This document shows, piece after piece, positions 32,394 to 41,900 of a stretch of 64,000 nt of DNA (position 1 is its first letter; each line of letters starts with the position of its first letter). Both the position numbers and the translations under genes were made by a program. This DNA is from Pseudomonas chlororaphis (GTDB lineage: Bacteria; Pseudomonadota; Gammaproteobacteria; Pseudomonadales; Pseudomonadaceae): positions 226,040 to 290,039 of the forward strand of contig NZ_MSCT01000018.1 in the NCBI RefSeq assembly GCF_001921865.1. The letters are read 5' to 3'. The notes beneath the pieces are model-generated. The model saw only the letters and a list, made by a program, of their open reading frames with translations. It ran no database searches and was not told the origin of the DNA.

Positions 32394-34526
32394 TCAAAAC
32401 AGGCGGAACTGCCCCGCCGTCATTCCGGACGAGTCCAGATGAATATCGGGAGTCACGTTCTCTCCAAGCTGATTCATCGCCTGCTGGAACGTCTCATACT
32501 GGCGTTTATCCTCGGCGATCCTTACTTCTGCCGGAATCGACGCATCATGCCCGCGACCGGCTCGCCGCTTGACGGTTTCATCAAATTCGCAATCCAGGCG
32601 CACCAGGACATGGGTTGCATCCTTGACCAGATGGGGGGTGGAAATGCCCTCAATCAGATAGGTCTGGCTCACCGGCACCTTGACTTGCTTGTGTGGGCCG
32701 CTGGCATCCCGTTCACCCCGTGGAAACCCGCCAATCATCAAGCCTTCGCGATAGCTGCTCGGCAGTGGGTAGCTGAACTCGCGACCGCTTGAAAGTGCCT
32801 CCAGCAGTTGCTCTGTCAGTGGACGATTGAACGAGTCGGCATGCCCGTGAACGACAGGCCAGTCTGCCACTGGCAGACCCCGGTTGGCGGGAATGGCACT
32901 CAACTCCGAGAACGACTTCAGGAAGTGGTCGGTCTTGACCGATTCGAACTGCAACGCCTTTTCCTGCAGAGCGCCCGTCAACACCGACTTTCCGGATGCA
33001 GAAGGACCGGCGATGAAGATGATCATTGGCTTGCCGGGTTGCTGCTTCTCGTTGATTTTTTCCAGAATCAGAGCGGCGACCTTTTCGGTGCTCACCACCG
33101 CACTTGGACTCAGGGGCGCACCCATCCCAGCTGCGCCTTCAGACTTTTTTACACTCATGCCCTCAAGGGGAGAGGAGGCTGTTGACGGTGCGACGCCGCC
33201 CATGGCTTTGGTCGCACTTTTGAGCTGCTCCTCGGTTTCGAAATTCACGTAATCGTCCGGGAACTTGAAGTGCGACTCCATCGAGGACCAGAAGTCCTCG
33301 TTCTGCTGCTGGCCCTTGTCCCAAATCCGTTCGGAAAGCGACAACACATCGTTGCGCATCAAATGCGCTTGCTCCTGGGCCTGGCGCACCACGCTGTCGA
33401 CATGCCCGCGCAGTCCGTTGGGGCCGGTGGCTTCGATCGTGCTCTTGTTCGGACGACTGAAATAGCGGTCACCGCGAAATTCGTTACCCTTCAGCGTCTG
33501 GTAATCCTCGCCGATCTTGTCGACGAAATCGGCGAGGATCTTGCTACCTGGGTGGCTGGCCAGCAACGCATTGGCAAAATAGGGCGTCGCGCTGCCACTG
33601 GCTTCGTTCTTGCCTTCGGCCAGCCCGACCAGCATCAGGTTCGGATGCGCCTGCAGTACGCCATGAAGCGGCTGCATGCATTCCAGGTCGATATCCGCGT
33701 ATACGCCACCGTGCTCGTGCAGGATCTCGTAGCGAGCAATGTCGGATGCCGCCGGATAGGCGCCATTGCGGCCGATGATTTCATGCTGGTAGGCGTCCTT
33801 GTTCTTCAGCTGGATATCGCTGCGATTGCTCAGGTCGCAGATCTTGATGTTTTTGACATCGCTGAATTTGTCCTGCAACGCGCTCAGTCTTGAAATATCG
33901 CGTTGTGGATTGTTCGCGCAGCGGTCCCAGGATTTGACGGTCTGGTCCAGGATCAAACGTTCGGCTTGCAGGAATTTGTCGTCATTACCGCGCGTGCGCT
34001 GCTCAAATGCCGCCAGCACTTGGCCCGCATTCTGTGGAGTCACCTTGTTGGCGCCCGACAACAATTGCTCTTTCCAGGACTCGTTACCCTTGGCTGACAG
34101 CTCTTTGTTCAGTTCGCTCAGCGCTTGTTTTTGTGCCCCCAGATTCAGCAGTGCATCGGTATTGCCCAGTGTGGTCTTGAGCTGGCTGAACAAACCGCGC
34201 AAAGGTTTCTCGGCCTGATAGTCCGGAAACACCTTCTCAGCCTCTTGTCGGGCGGTCTTATTGGTGGCGTAGGCATCGAACTGTTGCGAGTCCACCCATA
34301 ACATGACCGTACTGCCCGGGTTTTTTTCCGCCCATTGCCTCAGGTATTTATCCTGGTCGCCACCCGGCTGGGAGCCAACCCAAACCATATGGATATTGGA
34401 CGGAACCGTCTTGAACTCACTCTTTGGATAAACTTCGGAAAACGCCTTTGGGGCCTGAACGCCATCAACTCCGGAAGCAGACGACAGCGGCTGTTGTGAC
34501 AAGACAGAGGTATTCTGGATGTGCAT
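32394..34526 (-). CDS. Candidate T3SS effector: glycosyltransferase fused to P-loop kinase
   Basis: The 710-residue product has two parts. Residues about 40-430 resemble the clostridial-toxin/TcdA-like glycosyltransferase: SNIHMVWVG (43-51), then SDIARYEILHEHGGVY (261-276) leading to the DXD motif D278-I-D280. Residues about 475-710 look like a uridine-kinase-like P-loop domain: Walker A GPSASGKS (507-514), TDHFLK as a substrate-binding acid, and YLIEGIS. A low-complexity linker lies between (440-475). It has no Sec signal, and its first 30 residues are Ser/Gln-rich like T3SS signals. The start follows AAGGAG. It probably glycosylates a host protein; the kinase substrate is unknown. The fusion is unfamiliar to me. 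Confidence 0.75.
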   Translation of the reverse strand: MHIQNTSVLSQQPLSSASGVDGVQAPKAFSEVYPKSEFKTVPSNIHMVWVGSQPGGDQDKYLRQWAEKNPGSTVMLWVDSQQFDAYATNKTARQEAEKVFPDYQAEKPLRGLFSQLKTTLGNTDALLNLGAQKQALSELNKELSAKGNESWKEQLLSGANKVTPQNAGQVLAAFEQRTRGNDDKFLQAERLILDQTVKSWDRCANNPQRDISRLSALQDKFSDVKNIKICDLSNRSDIQLKNKDAYQHEIIGRNGAYPAASDIARYEILHEHGGVYADIDLECMQPLHGVLQAHPNLMLVGLAEGKNEASGSATPYFANALLASHPGSKILADFVDKIGEDYQTLKGNEFRGDRYFSRPNKSTIEATGPNGLRGHVDSVVRQAQEQAHLMRNDVLSLSERIWDKGQQQNEDFWSSMESHFKFPDDYVNFETEEQLKSATKAMGGVAPSTASSPLEGMSVKKSEGAAGMGAPLSPSAVVSTEKVAALILEKINEKQQPGKPMIIFIAGPSASGKSVLTGALQEKALQFESVKTDHFLKSFSELSAIPANRGLPVADWPVVHGHADSFNRPLTEQLLEALSSGREFSYPLPSSYREGLMIGGFPRGERDASGPHKQVKVPVSQTYLIEGISTPHLVKDATHVLVRLDCEFDETVKRRAGRGHDASIPAEVRIAEDKRQYETFQQAMNQLGENVTPDIHLDSSGMTAGQFRLF

Positions 34527-34744
34527 AGGAACTCCTTGGCAACAAGATTAAGCAGGCAAAAGACATGAAGAGATGCTGAACGACCCAAACTTGGAATTTA
34601 TTCAATAAAGACCAGCGATGAGTGGCTAGCGACGTTCAGATCAAAGGATCAGAGTCTTCCGTTTTCATGTACTTTCGCAGCAAGTATCAGTGTCACCAGA
34701 TTGCTCCCCAACAACTTACGACTTTACCGGTTTTATACCGGTTT

Positions 34745-34993
34745 TCACCGCGCGCGCCTGATGCCTTGCATAGGCGAGTGATACCGGCCCCACAAGATCT
34801 CGATAACTTGCGCGGCACTGGCGCAGGCATTGGCGCATTGTTCCAGCGCCTGGAACCGCGCGGGAGGTTGTGGCTGACGCAATTGTCCGCGCACCCGTAT
34901 TTCGGCCTGTCGAAGGCTGTCCAGCAAGTGCCGGCGCAATGTGCCCTGGGTATCGGCGAACAAGGCATCTTCCAGATAAGTGATACGGGCCAT
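34745..34993 (-). CDS. ssaE: SsaE/EscE-like small T3SS chaperone (SctE-type)
   Basis: The 82-residue protein directly follows sctD, as ssaE (about 80 residues) follows ssaD. It is helical: YLEDALFADTQGTLRRHLLD and QALEQCANACASAAQVIEIL. In the YscE/EscE group such proteins pair with a TPR protein (here the SsaH-like product) to hold the needle subunit. Position and size support the call more than sequence does. Confidence 0.65.
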   Translation of the reverse strand: MARITYLEDALFADTQGTLRRHLLDSLRQAEIRVRGQLRQPQPPARFQALEQCANACASAAQVIEILWGRYHSPMQGIRRAR

Positions 34994-35019
34994 TCAACTT
35001 CCTTTTTCAATCTGGTGAT

Positions 35020-36237
35020 TCAGAGTGTCAGTGGCAGCGATATCAGCTCTTGATCCTTGAGCAAGGCCATCGACAAGCGATCGAGCGCATAAATGCGGTA
35101 GCCACTTGGTAGAACACTGCCTTGCTGCAAGCGCATGCCATTGGCCAGTTGTACATAAGGGGAATCCACATTGCCGCCAATGCCGACAATCGATGAGGGC
35201 AAGTAGCGTTCGGCCGAGGCCATTCCCGGAATGTTCTGGAAAACCGCCGACAGGCGTGGGGCGCCGTCGCGATTGAAGGCATCGAGCACTTCACTCACGG
35301 TGGACAGGCGCTGGGTATCCAGTTGACCGCTGACCCGCAAGGCCTTGTCGGACACCCTGACACTCAAGCCGCCCAACACTTGGCGCGCCGTGAGCCGGGA
35401 CAATAAGTCATCGAACAGCAGCGCCTGGTCATTGACCACCCGCCACCCCTCCAGCGCCTGAATCGCCTGCAGTTGGACGCTGGTGCGCTGCCATGTCGCG
35501 TCCGCGACGATATTGCCGAAAATCACCACGCGATCCAGTCGCGCCCCGCTCTTGACCTCGGCATCCCGATAGCCGTTCAAACTCAGCACCGAGCGCACAC
35601 TGTCGAGCAAAGTGTCGACGCAAACGCTCTCGTCATACACCAGCAGCCCCCTTGCGCGCAGCTTGGTGCGCAAGCCTGCGACGCTGGTCGAGGACTGACA
35701 GAGGCCCTTGAGGACTAGGCTACCCTGGTTGCCCCACTGGACACTCAACCCGGCGAGCTGCGAATCCTTCAGTTGCGTGGCCAGCCACTCATCCTGGTCG
35801 AGGACCGGTACCCTGAGTATCGGTTGCCAGGCCAGCAGCCCCATGGCCAGCACCAGCCCACAGACCCCGGCCAGGGCTCCCCATTGCCACACAGACACGC
35901 GCGCCGGGCTACGCCGCGCCAGTCGCGCGGGCACCCCCGGCGTGGACAGCTCATCGCTAGCCCGGCCCAGTACAAAAGCCTGCCCGGCAAGATCGACTAC
36001 ACGCCCAAGAGGCAATGCCTGTTCCGGGTCCCAGGGCTGCCCTTCGACCCAGGCAGGCGTCGCGCACGCCAGTCGGATGGCCTCGTCCTCGATCGATAAG
36101 GTCGCCTGGGCATCCAGCTCAAGGCACAGGGCAATGTCCGAATCCGAGCCGCCGATCCGTAGTTCGCCCACGGGCAATACCAGCTCACGACCACTTAACG
36201 GCCCGTTCAGCCACTTGAGTTTGTAGGTACAGTCCAT
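35020..36237 (-). CDS. sctD: T3SS inner-membrane outer-ring protein (SctD)
   Basis: The 405-residue product (SsaD is about 403) has an N-terminal FHA-like cytoplasmic domain (about 5-95, with LRIGGSDSDIALCLEL). One membrane helix lies at about 118-140 (GALAGVCGLVLAMGLLAW), followed by periplasmic ring-building/BON-like domains up to the end (NGYRDAEVKSGARLDRVVIF). It lies 10 bases after sctC and 26 bases before ssaE. Confidence 0.92.
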   Translation of the reverse strand: MDCTYKLKWLNGPLSGRELVLPVGELRIGGSDSDIALCLELDAQATLSIEDEAIRLACATPAWVEGQPWDPEQALPLGRVVDLAGQAFVLGRASDELSTPGVPARLARRSPARVSVWQWGALAGVCGLVLAMGLLAWQPILRVPVLDQDEWLATQLKDSQLAGLSVQWGNQGSLVLKGLCQSSTSVAGLRTKLRARGLLVYDESVCVDTLLDSVRSVLSLNGYRDAEVKSGARLDRVVIFGNIVADATWQRTSVQLQAIQALEGWRVVNDQALLFDDLLSRLTARQVLGGLSVRVSDKALRVSGQLDTQRLSTVSEVLDAFNRDGAPRLSAVFQNIPGMASAERYLPSSIVGIGGNVDSPYVQLANGMRLQQGSVLPSGYRIYALDRLSMALLKDQELISLPLTL

Positions 36238-36247
36238 CAGTGGCCTA

Positions 36248-37738
36248 TCAGGGTTGATGCCAGGGATCAGCTTTGATCAGAAACAGACGGACCGTTTGGC
36301 GGTTGATCTTCTGCGTCGATCTGAAGAACCGACCAATGAAGGGAATGTCGCCCAGCAACGGGATCTTGCGCACGCTTTCGCTTTCCTCATCCTGGACGAA
36401 GCCGCCCAGCAACAAGGCTTGCCCGGCCTTGAGCAAGGCATGGGTGGAAATTTCCGAGTTCAGTGTCTGGGGCAAAGGCTCACGCTGGCTGATAGGGCTG
36501 GTTTGCCGCCCATCCTGGATAATCAGGGTCAACATGACTTCCTGCCGGCTCCCTTCCCCGATCACGCGCGGGGTCACGCGCAGCAGCGAGCCAGCCGAAA
36601 TGGACTCCAGCTTGGCGACGTTTTCCGCGACCAGTTTGGTGTAGAAGGTGATGTTGCGATCGAGTATGGCCTGCATGTTGTTCAGCGTGACCACCGAAGG
36701 ACGCGACAAGACACGCGCCTTGGCGTTTTGCTCGAGGGCATTGAGGCGGATCATGAAGTTGCCGGTGTTGGCGATCACCGTGGAGAAATTGCCGGAATCA
36801 AAGCCTTCGCCCGTATTCAAGCTGACCCCCACGCTACCGATACGCGCTCCCCCCGACCAGTCGATCCCCAGGGCACCAAGGTCCTGGGAGTTGACGTCGA
36901 TGATCGCTACCGAGATCTCGACCAGCGACGGTTTGTGATCCAGCCGGGCAATCAGGTCGGTATACAGCGGCAGGTTGAGCTTGCGATCGCGCACCAGTAC
37001 CGCATTCTGTCGCGGATCGGCGGAAAACATCGGCAAGCTGCGATCGTCCGCTGACGGCTCCCCCTGGTTTTCGTTGAGGGGCAAGGTGCGTCCCTGCGCC
37101 ATGTCCTTGAGCACCGAGACCACGCCGGGCACCACCACTTGCTGGTTGCGATAGGTGTACTGGGTGTCGGCTGCGGCGGCGTACTTCAAGGCAAACAGCT
37201 CAACGGCCTCCTGGTTACGCTCACGATTGAATTTCTGCTGATCGAGCCCTTCGGCCAGGCGCGACACCCGTTCCATGCAGGCGGGGACACCCTGCACTTC
37301 CAGCGCATTGGAGCTCGGGACACTGCGCACCCGGCAGTAACGCTTATCCAGGATGCCGGTGGACTGCAACTGGGCCATCAAGGTCTGTACTGGCAGATAC
37401 GCCGGTGTCAGCAATTGGCTGCCCACCTCCTGCGCCTTGTAGACATGAATCGTCTGCCCGTCGTAGTACCAGGCAAGCTGGTAGAGCTGCGCCAGGTGTT
37501 CGAGCGTCTGTTCGGGCGTGCCGCCGTCCAGGCGGCCGATAAAGGATTCGCCAATCTGCGGGCTGACGATCACCGGAACACGATAGTTGGCCCCCAAGTC
37601 CCGCAAGACATCGGCCAGCTTGGCGCCACGGGTATTCAAGAAGAAGGCTGGCGCGTCCTGGGGCGCGATCGCGCCGTTTGCCCCCAGGGTTACGCACAAG
37701 ACCGCCACTCCCGCCAGGCAGCCTCCGAGCCACCTCAT
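36248..37738 (-). CDS. sctC: T3SS outer-membrane secretin (SctC)
   Basis: The 496-residue product (SsaC is about 497) has a Sec signal (1 to about 24), N0/N1-type domains (ANYRVPVIVSPQIGESFIG) and the secretin core near its C-terminus (VEISVAIIDVNSQDLGALGI, LLRVTPRVIGEGSRQEVMLT and KIPLLGDIPFIGRFF). It forms the outer-membrane ring. The start overlaps the ssaB-like stop by four bases. There is no S-domain extension for a pilotin, and no pilotin gene was recognised. Confidence 0.95.
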   Translation of the reverse strand: MRWLGGCLAGVAVLCVTLGANGAIAPQDAPAFFLNTRGAKLADVLRDLGANYRVPVIVSPQIGESFIGRLDGGTPEQTLEHLAQLYQLAWYYDGQTIHVYKAQEVGSQLLTPAYLPVQTLMAQLQSTGILDKRYCRVRSVPSSNALEVQGVPACMERVSRLAEGLDQQKFNRERNQEAVELFALKYAAAADTQYTYRNQQVVVPGVVSVLKDMAQGRTLPLNENQGEPSADDRSLPMFSADPRQNAVLVRDRKLNLPLYTDLIARLDHKPSLVEISVAIIDVNSQDLGALGIDWSGGARIGSVGVSLNTGEGFDSGNFSTVIANTGNFMIRLNALEQNAKARVLSRPSVVTLNNMQAILDRNITFYTKLVAENVAKLESISAGSLLRVTPRVIGEGSRQEVMLTLIIQDGRQTSPISQREPLPQTLNSEISTHALLKAGQALLLGGFVQDEESESVRKIPLLGDIPFIGRFFRSTQKINRQTVRLFLIKADPWHQP

Positions 37739-38130
37739 GCCAGGCGCCCCACGGTACGGGTCTCGGTGGACGTGAGGTGTGACGCGTCATGGGTTGCGAA
37801 CCAACAGGCGATGGACAACTGTTGTTGCACGCGCGCCTCCAGTTCCCGGGGCGGACACTGGCTGTCATGGCGGCGAATCAGGAAAATATTCTCACCGTCC
37901 AGCAACAAACTGTCGTCCAGACTCTCTGGTATCGATGCCAGCCACAAACTGGTGCGAACCAGCCACTCGTCATCGATGGATGTGCGTTCGATCGCCAAGG
38001 CAACGCACAACCCCAACGGGTATTCCCAGCACCATCCGGGGACACCGGACAGGGTCATATGCCAACGCTGCCCCACTCTCGAATGCACGCGAATGGTTTC
38101 AAGTCCAGCGAGGGAAGATGGAAAGTTCAT
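37735..38130 (-). CDS. ssaB: SsaB/SpiC-like T3SS protein
   Basis: This 131-residue soluble protein precedes the secretin gene exactly as ssaB (spiC) precedes ssaC. The pattern WHMTLSGVP near residue 23 and the C-terminal helix ELEARVQQQLSIACWF resemble SpiC by eye (WIMTIDGHP and EIEKHLALTC). In SPI-2, SpiC works with SsaM and SsaL in the switch that lets translocators out before effectors; homologues of all three are present here. It is the first gene of the ssaB-sctC-sctD-ssaE operon. Confidence 0.7.
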   Translation of the reverse strand: MNFPSSLAGLETIRVHSRVGQRWHMTLSGVPGWCWEYPLGLCVALAIERTSIDDEWLVRTSLWLASIPESLDDSLLLDGENIFLIRRHDSQCPPRELEARVQQQLSIACWFATHDASHLTSTETRTVGRLA

Positions 38131-38251
38131 AGCGTTATCGATGAAGGGAATTACACGATTTTGTCAGTTTTGGGGAAAAATCTGGATCCGGTAATGACCT
38201 GAACCCTATAGCCTTCGCGCCCCAGCCCCAAAAAAAATCAGGTTTTTGATC

Positions 38252-38902
38252 ATGCTGTCATATCTGCAAACTACGCCTGCCCCACAACGGATCCTGATCG
38301 TCGAAGATCATTACTTGCTCATCTATGGCATCAAGCTTCTGCTTTCGGCGATGCCTGGCTATGAGGTCGTCGGTGAAATCGTCGACGGCCTGAACGTGTA
38401 CGCGGCCTGCCAGGAGCTCAAGCCCGACGTGGTACTGCTCGACCTCGGCCTGCCCGGCATGGATGGCATCGATGTCATCCGACAGTTGAAACGACGCCGA
38501 CCCGAGCTGACCATCGTGGTGGTCACCGCTGACGCCTCCGAGCACCGCGCCCGCGATGCATTGGCCGCGGGCGCGCTCGCCTACATCTTGAAGAAAAGTT
38601 CCCAACAAGTGCTGTTGGCCGGCTTGCAAACCGCCATCGCAGGCCAGGTCTTCCTCGATCCCGCGCTCAACCTGGCGCACGTGACCAGTGCCCCGAATGT
38701 CGGCGGGCTGGGCAACCTGACCACCCGGGAACGCCAGATACTCAAGCTCATCGCCGAAGGCGACCGTAACCGGGATATCTCCGAAAAACTCTCAATTACC
38801 ATCAAGACGGTCGAAACCCACCGCCTGAACCTCATGCGCAAGCTCGATGCGCATAACATTGCCGAGCTGGTCAACTGGGCGTGCCGCCTGGGCATCCACT
38901 GA
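38252..38902 (+). CDS. SsrB-like LuxR/NarL-family response regulator
   Basis: The 216-residue product (SsrB is about 212) has a receiver domain with phosphorylation site Asp64 (VVLLDLGLPGMDG), the conserved lysine in YILKKSS, and a C-terminal LuxR helix-turn-helix (LTTRERQILKLIAEG, NRDISEKLSITIKTVETH). The ATG at 38252 is preferred to the TTG at 38246. It converges with the sensor kinase gene, with 15 bases between stops, and probably forms a two-component system with it that controls the island. Confidence 0.85.
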   Translation: MLSYLQTTPAPQRILIVEDHYLLIYGIKLLLSAMPGYEVVGEIVDGLNVYAACQELKPDVVLLDLGLPGMDGIDVIRQLKRRRPELTIVVVTADASEHRARDALAAGALAYILKKSSQQVLLAGLQTAIAGQVFLDPALNLAHVTSAPNVGGLGNLTTRERQILKLIAEGDRNRDISEKLSITIKTVETHRLNLMRKLDAHNIAELVNWACRLGIH

Positions 38903-38917
38903 AGGCGTGGGACGGGC

Positions 38918-41674
38918 CTAATGGATTTTCTGCAAAATCAACCCGCGCAGGTAGCTGACTTCTTCACAGCTCAGCCACTCGCCGTGGCTGACCCGGGTCT
39001 CCTGGTCCTGCGCCCACGTGTGCAACCAATCAAGCCCTCCCTGACCGGCACACCCCTTGAGAGTGTGTAGTAGCATCAACAGGCCTGCGCGATCCTGTTT
39101 GCGGCACGCGGTTTCGATATCCCGGTGCACGATCTCAAGCGTTTCATAGAACCTGGCGCGCAGCGAGGTGTCCGCAAGGTTGAAAAGCGGTTGCTGCAAC
39201 TTGCGGTTCGGCGCCAGGTCGATTCCCCGCGCCAACTGCAGCGAAACGACCTGCTCGACCCCGCTCGCCAGTTGTTCCAGGCTGACGGGTTTGGCGAGGT
39301 AGCCATTCATCCCCGCAGCCCGGGCTCGATAGCGCTCGGCGGGCAGGGCATTCGCCGTGAGCGCCATGATGGGGGTGTCCGGGTCAAGCATCCCGCTGGC
39401 CATGTCGCGCCAGAGTCGAGTGACTTGCAGGCCGTCCATGTCCGGCATTCGAATATCCATCAGCACCCAATCGAATACATGGGTTCTTCCGCAGTGCAAC
39501 GCTTCTTCACCCGAGGAGGCAGAATAGGCCAGGTGCCCAAGCTCCTGGAGCATCTTGCCGACGATATCGCGATTGACTTGCATGTCATCGACCACCAGGA
39601 CCTTGAGCGCCCACGCACAGGGGGCAATCGAGGCCGGTTCATCGCCCGGCAACTTTTCCTCGAACAGAATGGCGCTGACCTTCTGCCACAACCGGCCGGG
39701 CAGATAGACCAGCTCGGGCATATCGAGCAAGGGCGAGTCTCCCGGCTGGGCTTCGATGCCCCAAATGGACAACTGCGTCTGCAACGCCGCAGGGGCCGGC
39801 AGCCGGGCTGAAAAGGCCAATGAGGGCTCACTGGGATCGCATATCGGTAGCAACAGGGTGAAAGTCGATCCTACGCCAACCTGACTGTCGAGCAGGATTT
39901 CCCCGCCCATCAGGTTCGCTAGCCGCGATGCAATGGCCAGTCCCAGGCCGCTGCCGTTGTCATGGGCGCGCACCTGGATGAAAGGCATGAAGATATCGAG
40001 TTGATTTTCTTCCGATATGCCTTTACCGGTGTCCCGCACCGTGATGACCAGCATCTCCGCCCGCCGTTCAAGCCGGACGCAGACCTCGCCCTGCGCAGTG
40101 AATTTCACGGCATTGGCCAGGAGGTTGATCAGGATCTGTTGCACGCGCACGCCGTCGAGGGACATCGCGCGAGGCACATTGGCCGCCACCAGGGTCCGCA
40201 GCGACAAGCGTTTTTCCTGGGCCCGCAGATTGATCGTCAGCAACACCTGGTCGAGCATCGGCAGGATCGCCGTCTGCTCGTAGGACAATTCCAGCTGTCC
40301 GGCTTCGATTCGAGAGAAGTCCAGCAGATTGTTGATGATGCACAACAAGAAACCCGAGGACTGGCGGGCAGTGCCGATCAGCTCCTGCTGTTGCTCGGAC
40401 AAGGCACTGCGCTCGAGCAGGCTGAGCGCGCCGACGATGCCATTGAGCGGGGTGCGTATCTCATGGCTGATGCTCGTCAGGTGCTCGCTCTTGCGGTGGC
40501 TGGCGCGCTCGGCGATACGCTTGGCCGCATCCAGTTCGCGGGTTCGCCTCTTGACCTTGTCTTCCAGGGTCTGGTGATAGGCATTGACGGTCTTGAGCAG
40601 CGCGTTGTAGGCACTGGCAATGCGACCCAGCTCATCCTTGCGCCCTTCCGGCAATCGGTAGCTCAAGTCGGTGAGCTGTTTCTGGCGATGGATGAGTTCG
40701 ACGATATGACTCAAGGGGCGCCCCAGCTGGCGCTGGAGGATCAGAGCAATAAACGCCAGCAACAACAACTGGGCCAGCAACGTCCAGGGCGCTGTCGACC
40801 CCAGCAACGGCAGCACCCGGCTCATCGCGACATCCCCGCGCGCGATGGCGAACAACTGCCATGGCGGCCCCTTGAGCAGCGTACAGTCGACAATAAAACC
40901 AGCCCTTTCCATGGCCCTGCGCAGACAGTCCGGTTGCACGCCCTGGGCTGCAAGCAACGCGCTCTGCGCCTTGTCGTCGCTCCATAACAGGGTGCCGTCG
41001 GCATCGCGCAGGACGTACGAAAAGTCATATTTGCGCACGTTCAGATCGTCGATCCGCAACAACTGCCCCGCGGTGATCCCCGAGTGCGGGTCAACCGCCG
41101 TCACCGCGCTGCGCAGGTGCCCCTGGTCATCCTCGAACACGGCGCCCCAGCAGTTGTCACTGGTGGTCGAAAGGTACTGACGCGACAGCAGTGCCTTCAT
41201 CCTGGTCTGCATATCGGCTGCCGTCTGGCCCTCGGGACGGTAAAAGAACACGCCCTGCCCTGGCACCAACAGAAAGGTTTCGGTGCGGTTGACCGAATCC
41301 GAGTTGCCAAAAATCTCAATGACCTGGCCGGCAACGGCAATGCGATCCTGGTCCACATCGACCCCGTCGAAGGGGACGAACACCGTGTGTTTCAGTTCGT
41401 TGCTCTGAGTACCCGGCAGGCTCGCATTCCTGAGCAGCTCGCTCCACAGGCGCAACAAGGTGTTAACCCTGACCTGGGCCAACTCATAACGACGATTCTC
41501 TTCCTCCGCCACCCCGTTCAGTTCCCAGGCCAGGTCTTCCCTGACTTCGACTTCGGCCTTGCTGTAGCGGTAATAAAAACTGATGGTCTCGGACAGCAGC
41601 CAGAACGCGCTCATGGCGCAGGCCAGGGTGACGATGACACTACGGGTCAGTGATGCTTGCCAAAGTTTATGCAT
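38918..41674 (-). CDS. SsrA-like hybrid sensor histidine kinase
   Basis: The 918-residue product (SsrA is about 920) is an inner-membrane tripartite kinase. Membrane helices at about 11-31 and 296-315 flank a large periplasmic sensor domain. HAMP and coiled-coil segments follow. The phosphorylated histidine is His404 (SISHEIRTPLNG), the ATPase has VRDTGKGIS and GSGLGLAI, the receiver domain has Asp740 (VLMDIRMPDMDG), and the C-terminal Hpt domain has His870 (LLHTLKGCAG). The start at 41674 (MHKLWQ) is chosen because it begins just before the first membrane helix. A heptamer repeat lies 30 bases upstream. Confidence 0.87.
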   Translation of the reverse strand: MHKLWQASLTRSVIVTLACAMSAFWLLSETISFYYRYSKAEVEVREDLAWELNGVAEEENRRYELAQVRVNTLLRLWSELLRNASLPGTQSNELKHTVFVPFDGVDVDQDRIAVAGQVIEIFGNSDSVNRTETFLLVPGQGVFFYRPEGQTAADMQTRMKALLSRQYLSTTSDNCWGAVFEDDQGHLRSAVTAVDPHSGITAGQLLRIDDLNVRKYDFSYVLRDADGTLLWSDDKAQSALLAAQGVQPDCLRRAMERAGFIVDCTLLKGPPWQLFAIARGDVAMSRVLPLLGSTAPWTLLAQLLLLAFIALILQRQLGRPLSHIVELIHRQKQLTDLSYRLPEGRKDELGRIASAYNALLKTVNAYHQTLEDKVKRRTRELDAAKRIAERASHRKSEHLTSISHEIRTPLNGIVGALSLLERSALSEQQQELIGTARQSSGFLLCIINNLLDFSRIEAGQLELSYEQTAILPMLDQVLLTINLRAQEKRLSLRTLVAANVPRAMSLDGVRVQQILINLLANAVKFTAQGEVCVRLERRAEMLVITVRDTGKGISEENQLDIFMPFIQVRAHDNGSGLGLAIASRLANLMGGEILLDSQVGVGSTFTLLLPICDPSEPSLAFSARLPAPAALQTQLSIWGIEAQPGDSPLLDMPELVYLPGRLWQKVSAILFEEKLPGDEPASIAPCAWALKVLVVDDMQVNRDIVGKMLQELGHLAYSASSGEEALHCGRTHVFDWVLMDIRMPDMDGLQVTRLWRDMASGMLDPDTPIMALTANALPAERYRARAAGMNGYLAKPVSLEQLASGVEQVVSLQLARGIDLAPNRKLQQPLFNLADTSLRARFYETLEIVHRDIETACRKQDRAGLLMLLHTLKGCAGQGGLDWLHTWAQDQETRVSHGEWLSCEEVSYLRGLILQKIH

Positions 41675-41703
41675 GTGGATAACGGTCTCGACAGGCTGCA
41701 CAA

Positions 41704-41731
41704 CGCACAGCGCACAGCGCACAGCGCACAA
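41704..41731. repeat. Heptanucleotide tandem repeat upstream of the sensor kinase gene
   Basis: Four copies of CGCACAG (the last ending in A) stand head to tail at 41704-41710, 41711-41717, 41718-41724 and 41725-41731, 30-57 bases before the kinase start. A partial copy (TGCACAA) precedes them. Such repeats can change copy number by slippage. Confidence 0.85.
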
Positions 41732-41900
41732 AACGATACGCCACGAGACAGACTTGATAAATCAGGTGAAGGCCCGATAGCTCGAAGCCCCGCCAACTCG
41801 GGATCATTGCCGCCGGATGACGTAGCCACCCCAGGCCCGCCCCATAAGGCCGTGGGCCCGGAGCGCCAGGTAGCCCATTGTGTAAAAAATAAGGATGCAG

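Noticed and set aside
33270..33893. A 207-codon plus-strand frame inside the glycosyltransferase-kinase gene
   Set aside because: Antisense to a gene with clear motifs, and no start signal.
34622..35053. Plus-strand frame opposite ssaE
   Set aside because: The minus-strand SsaE-like frame fits operon order and size; the plus frame has no features.
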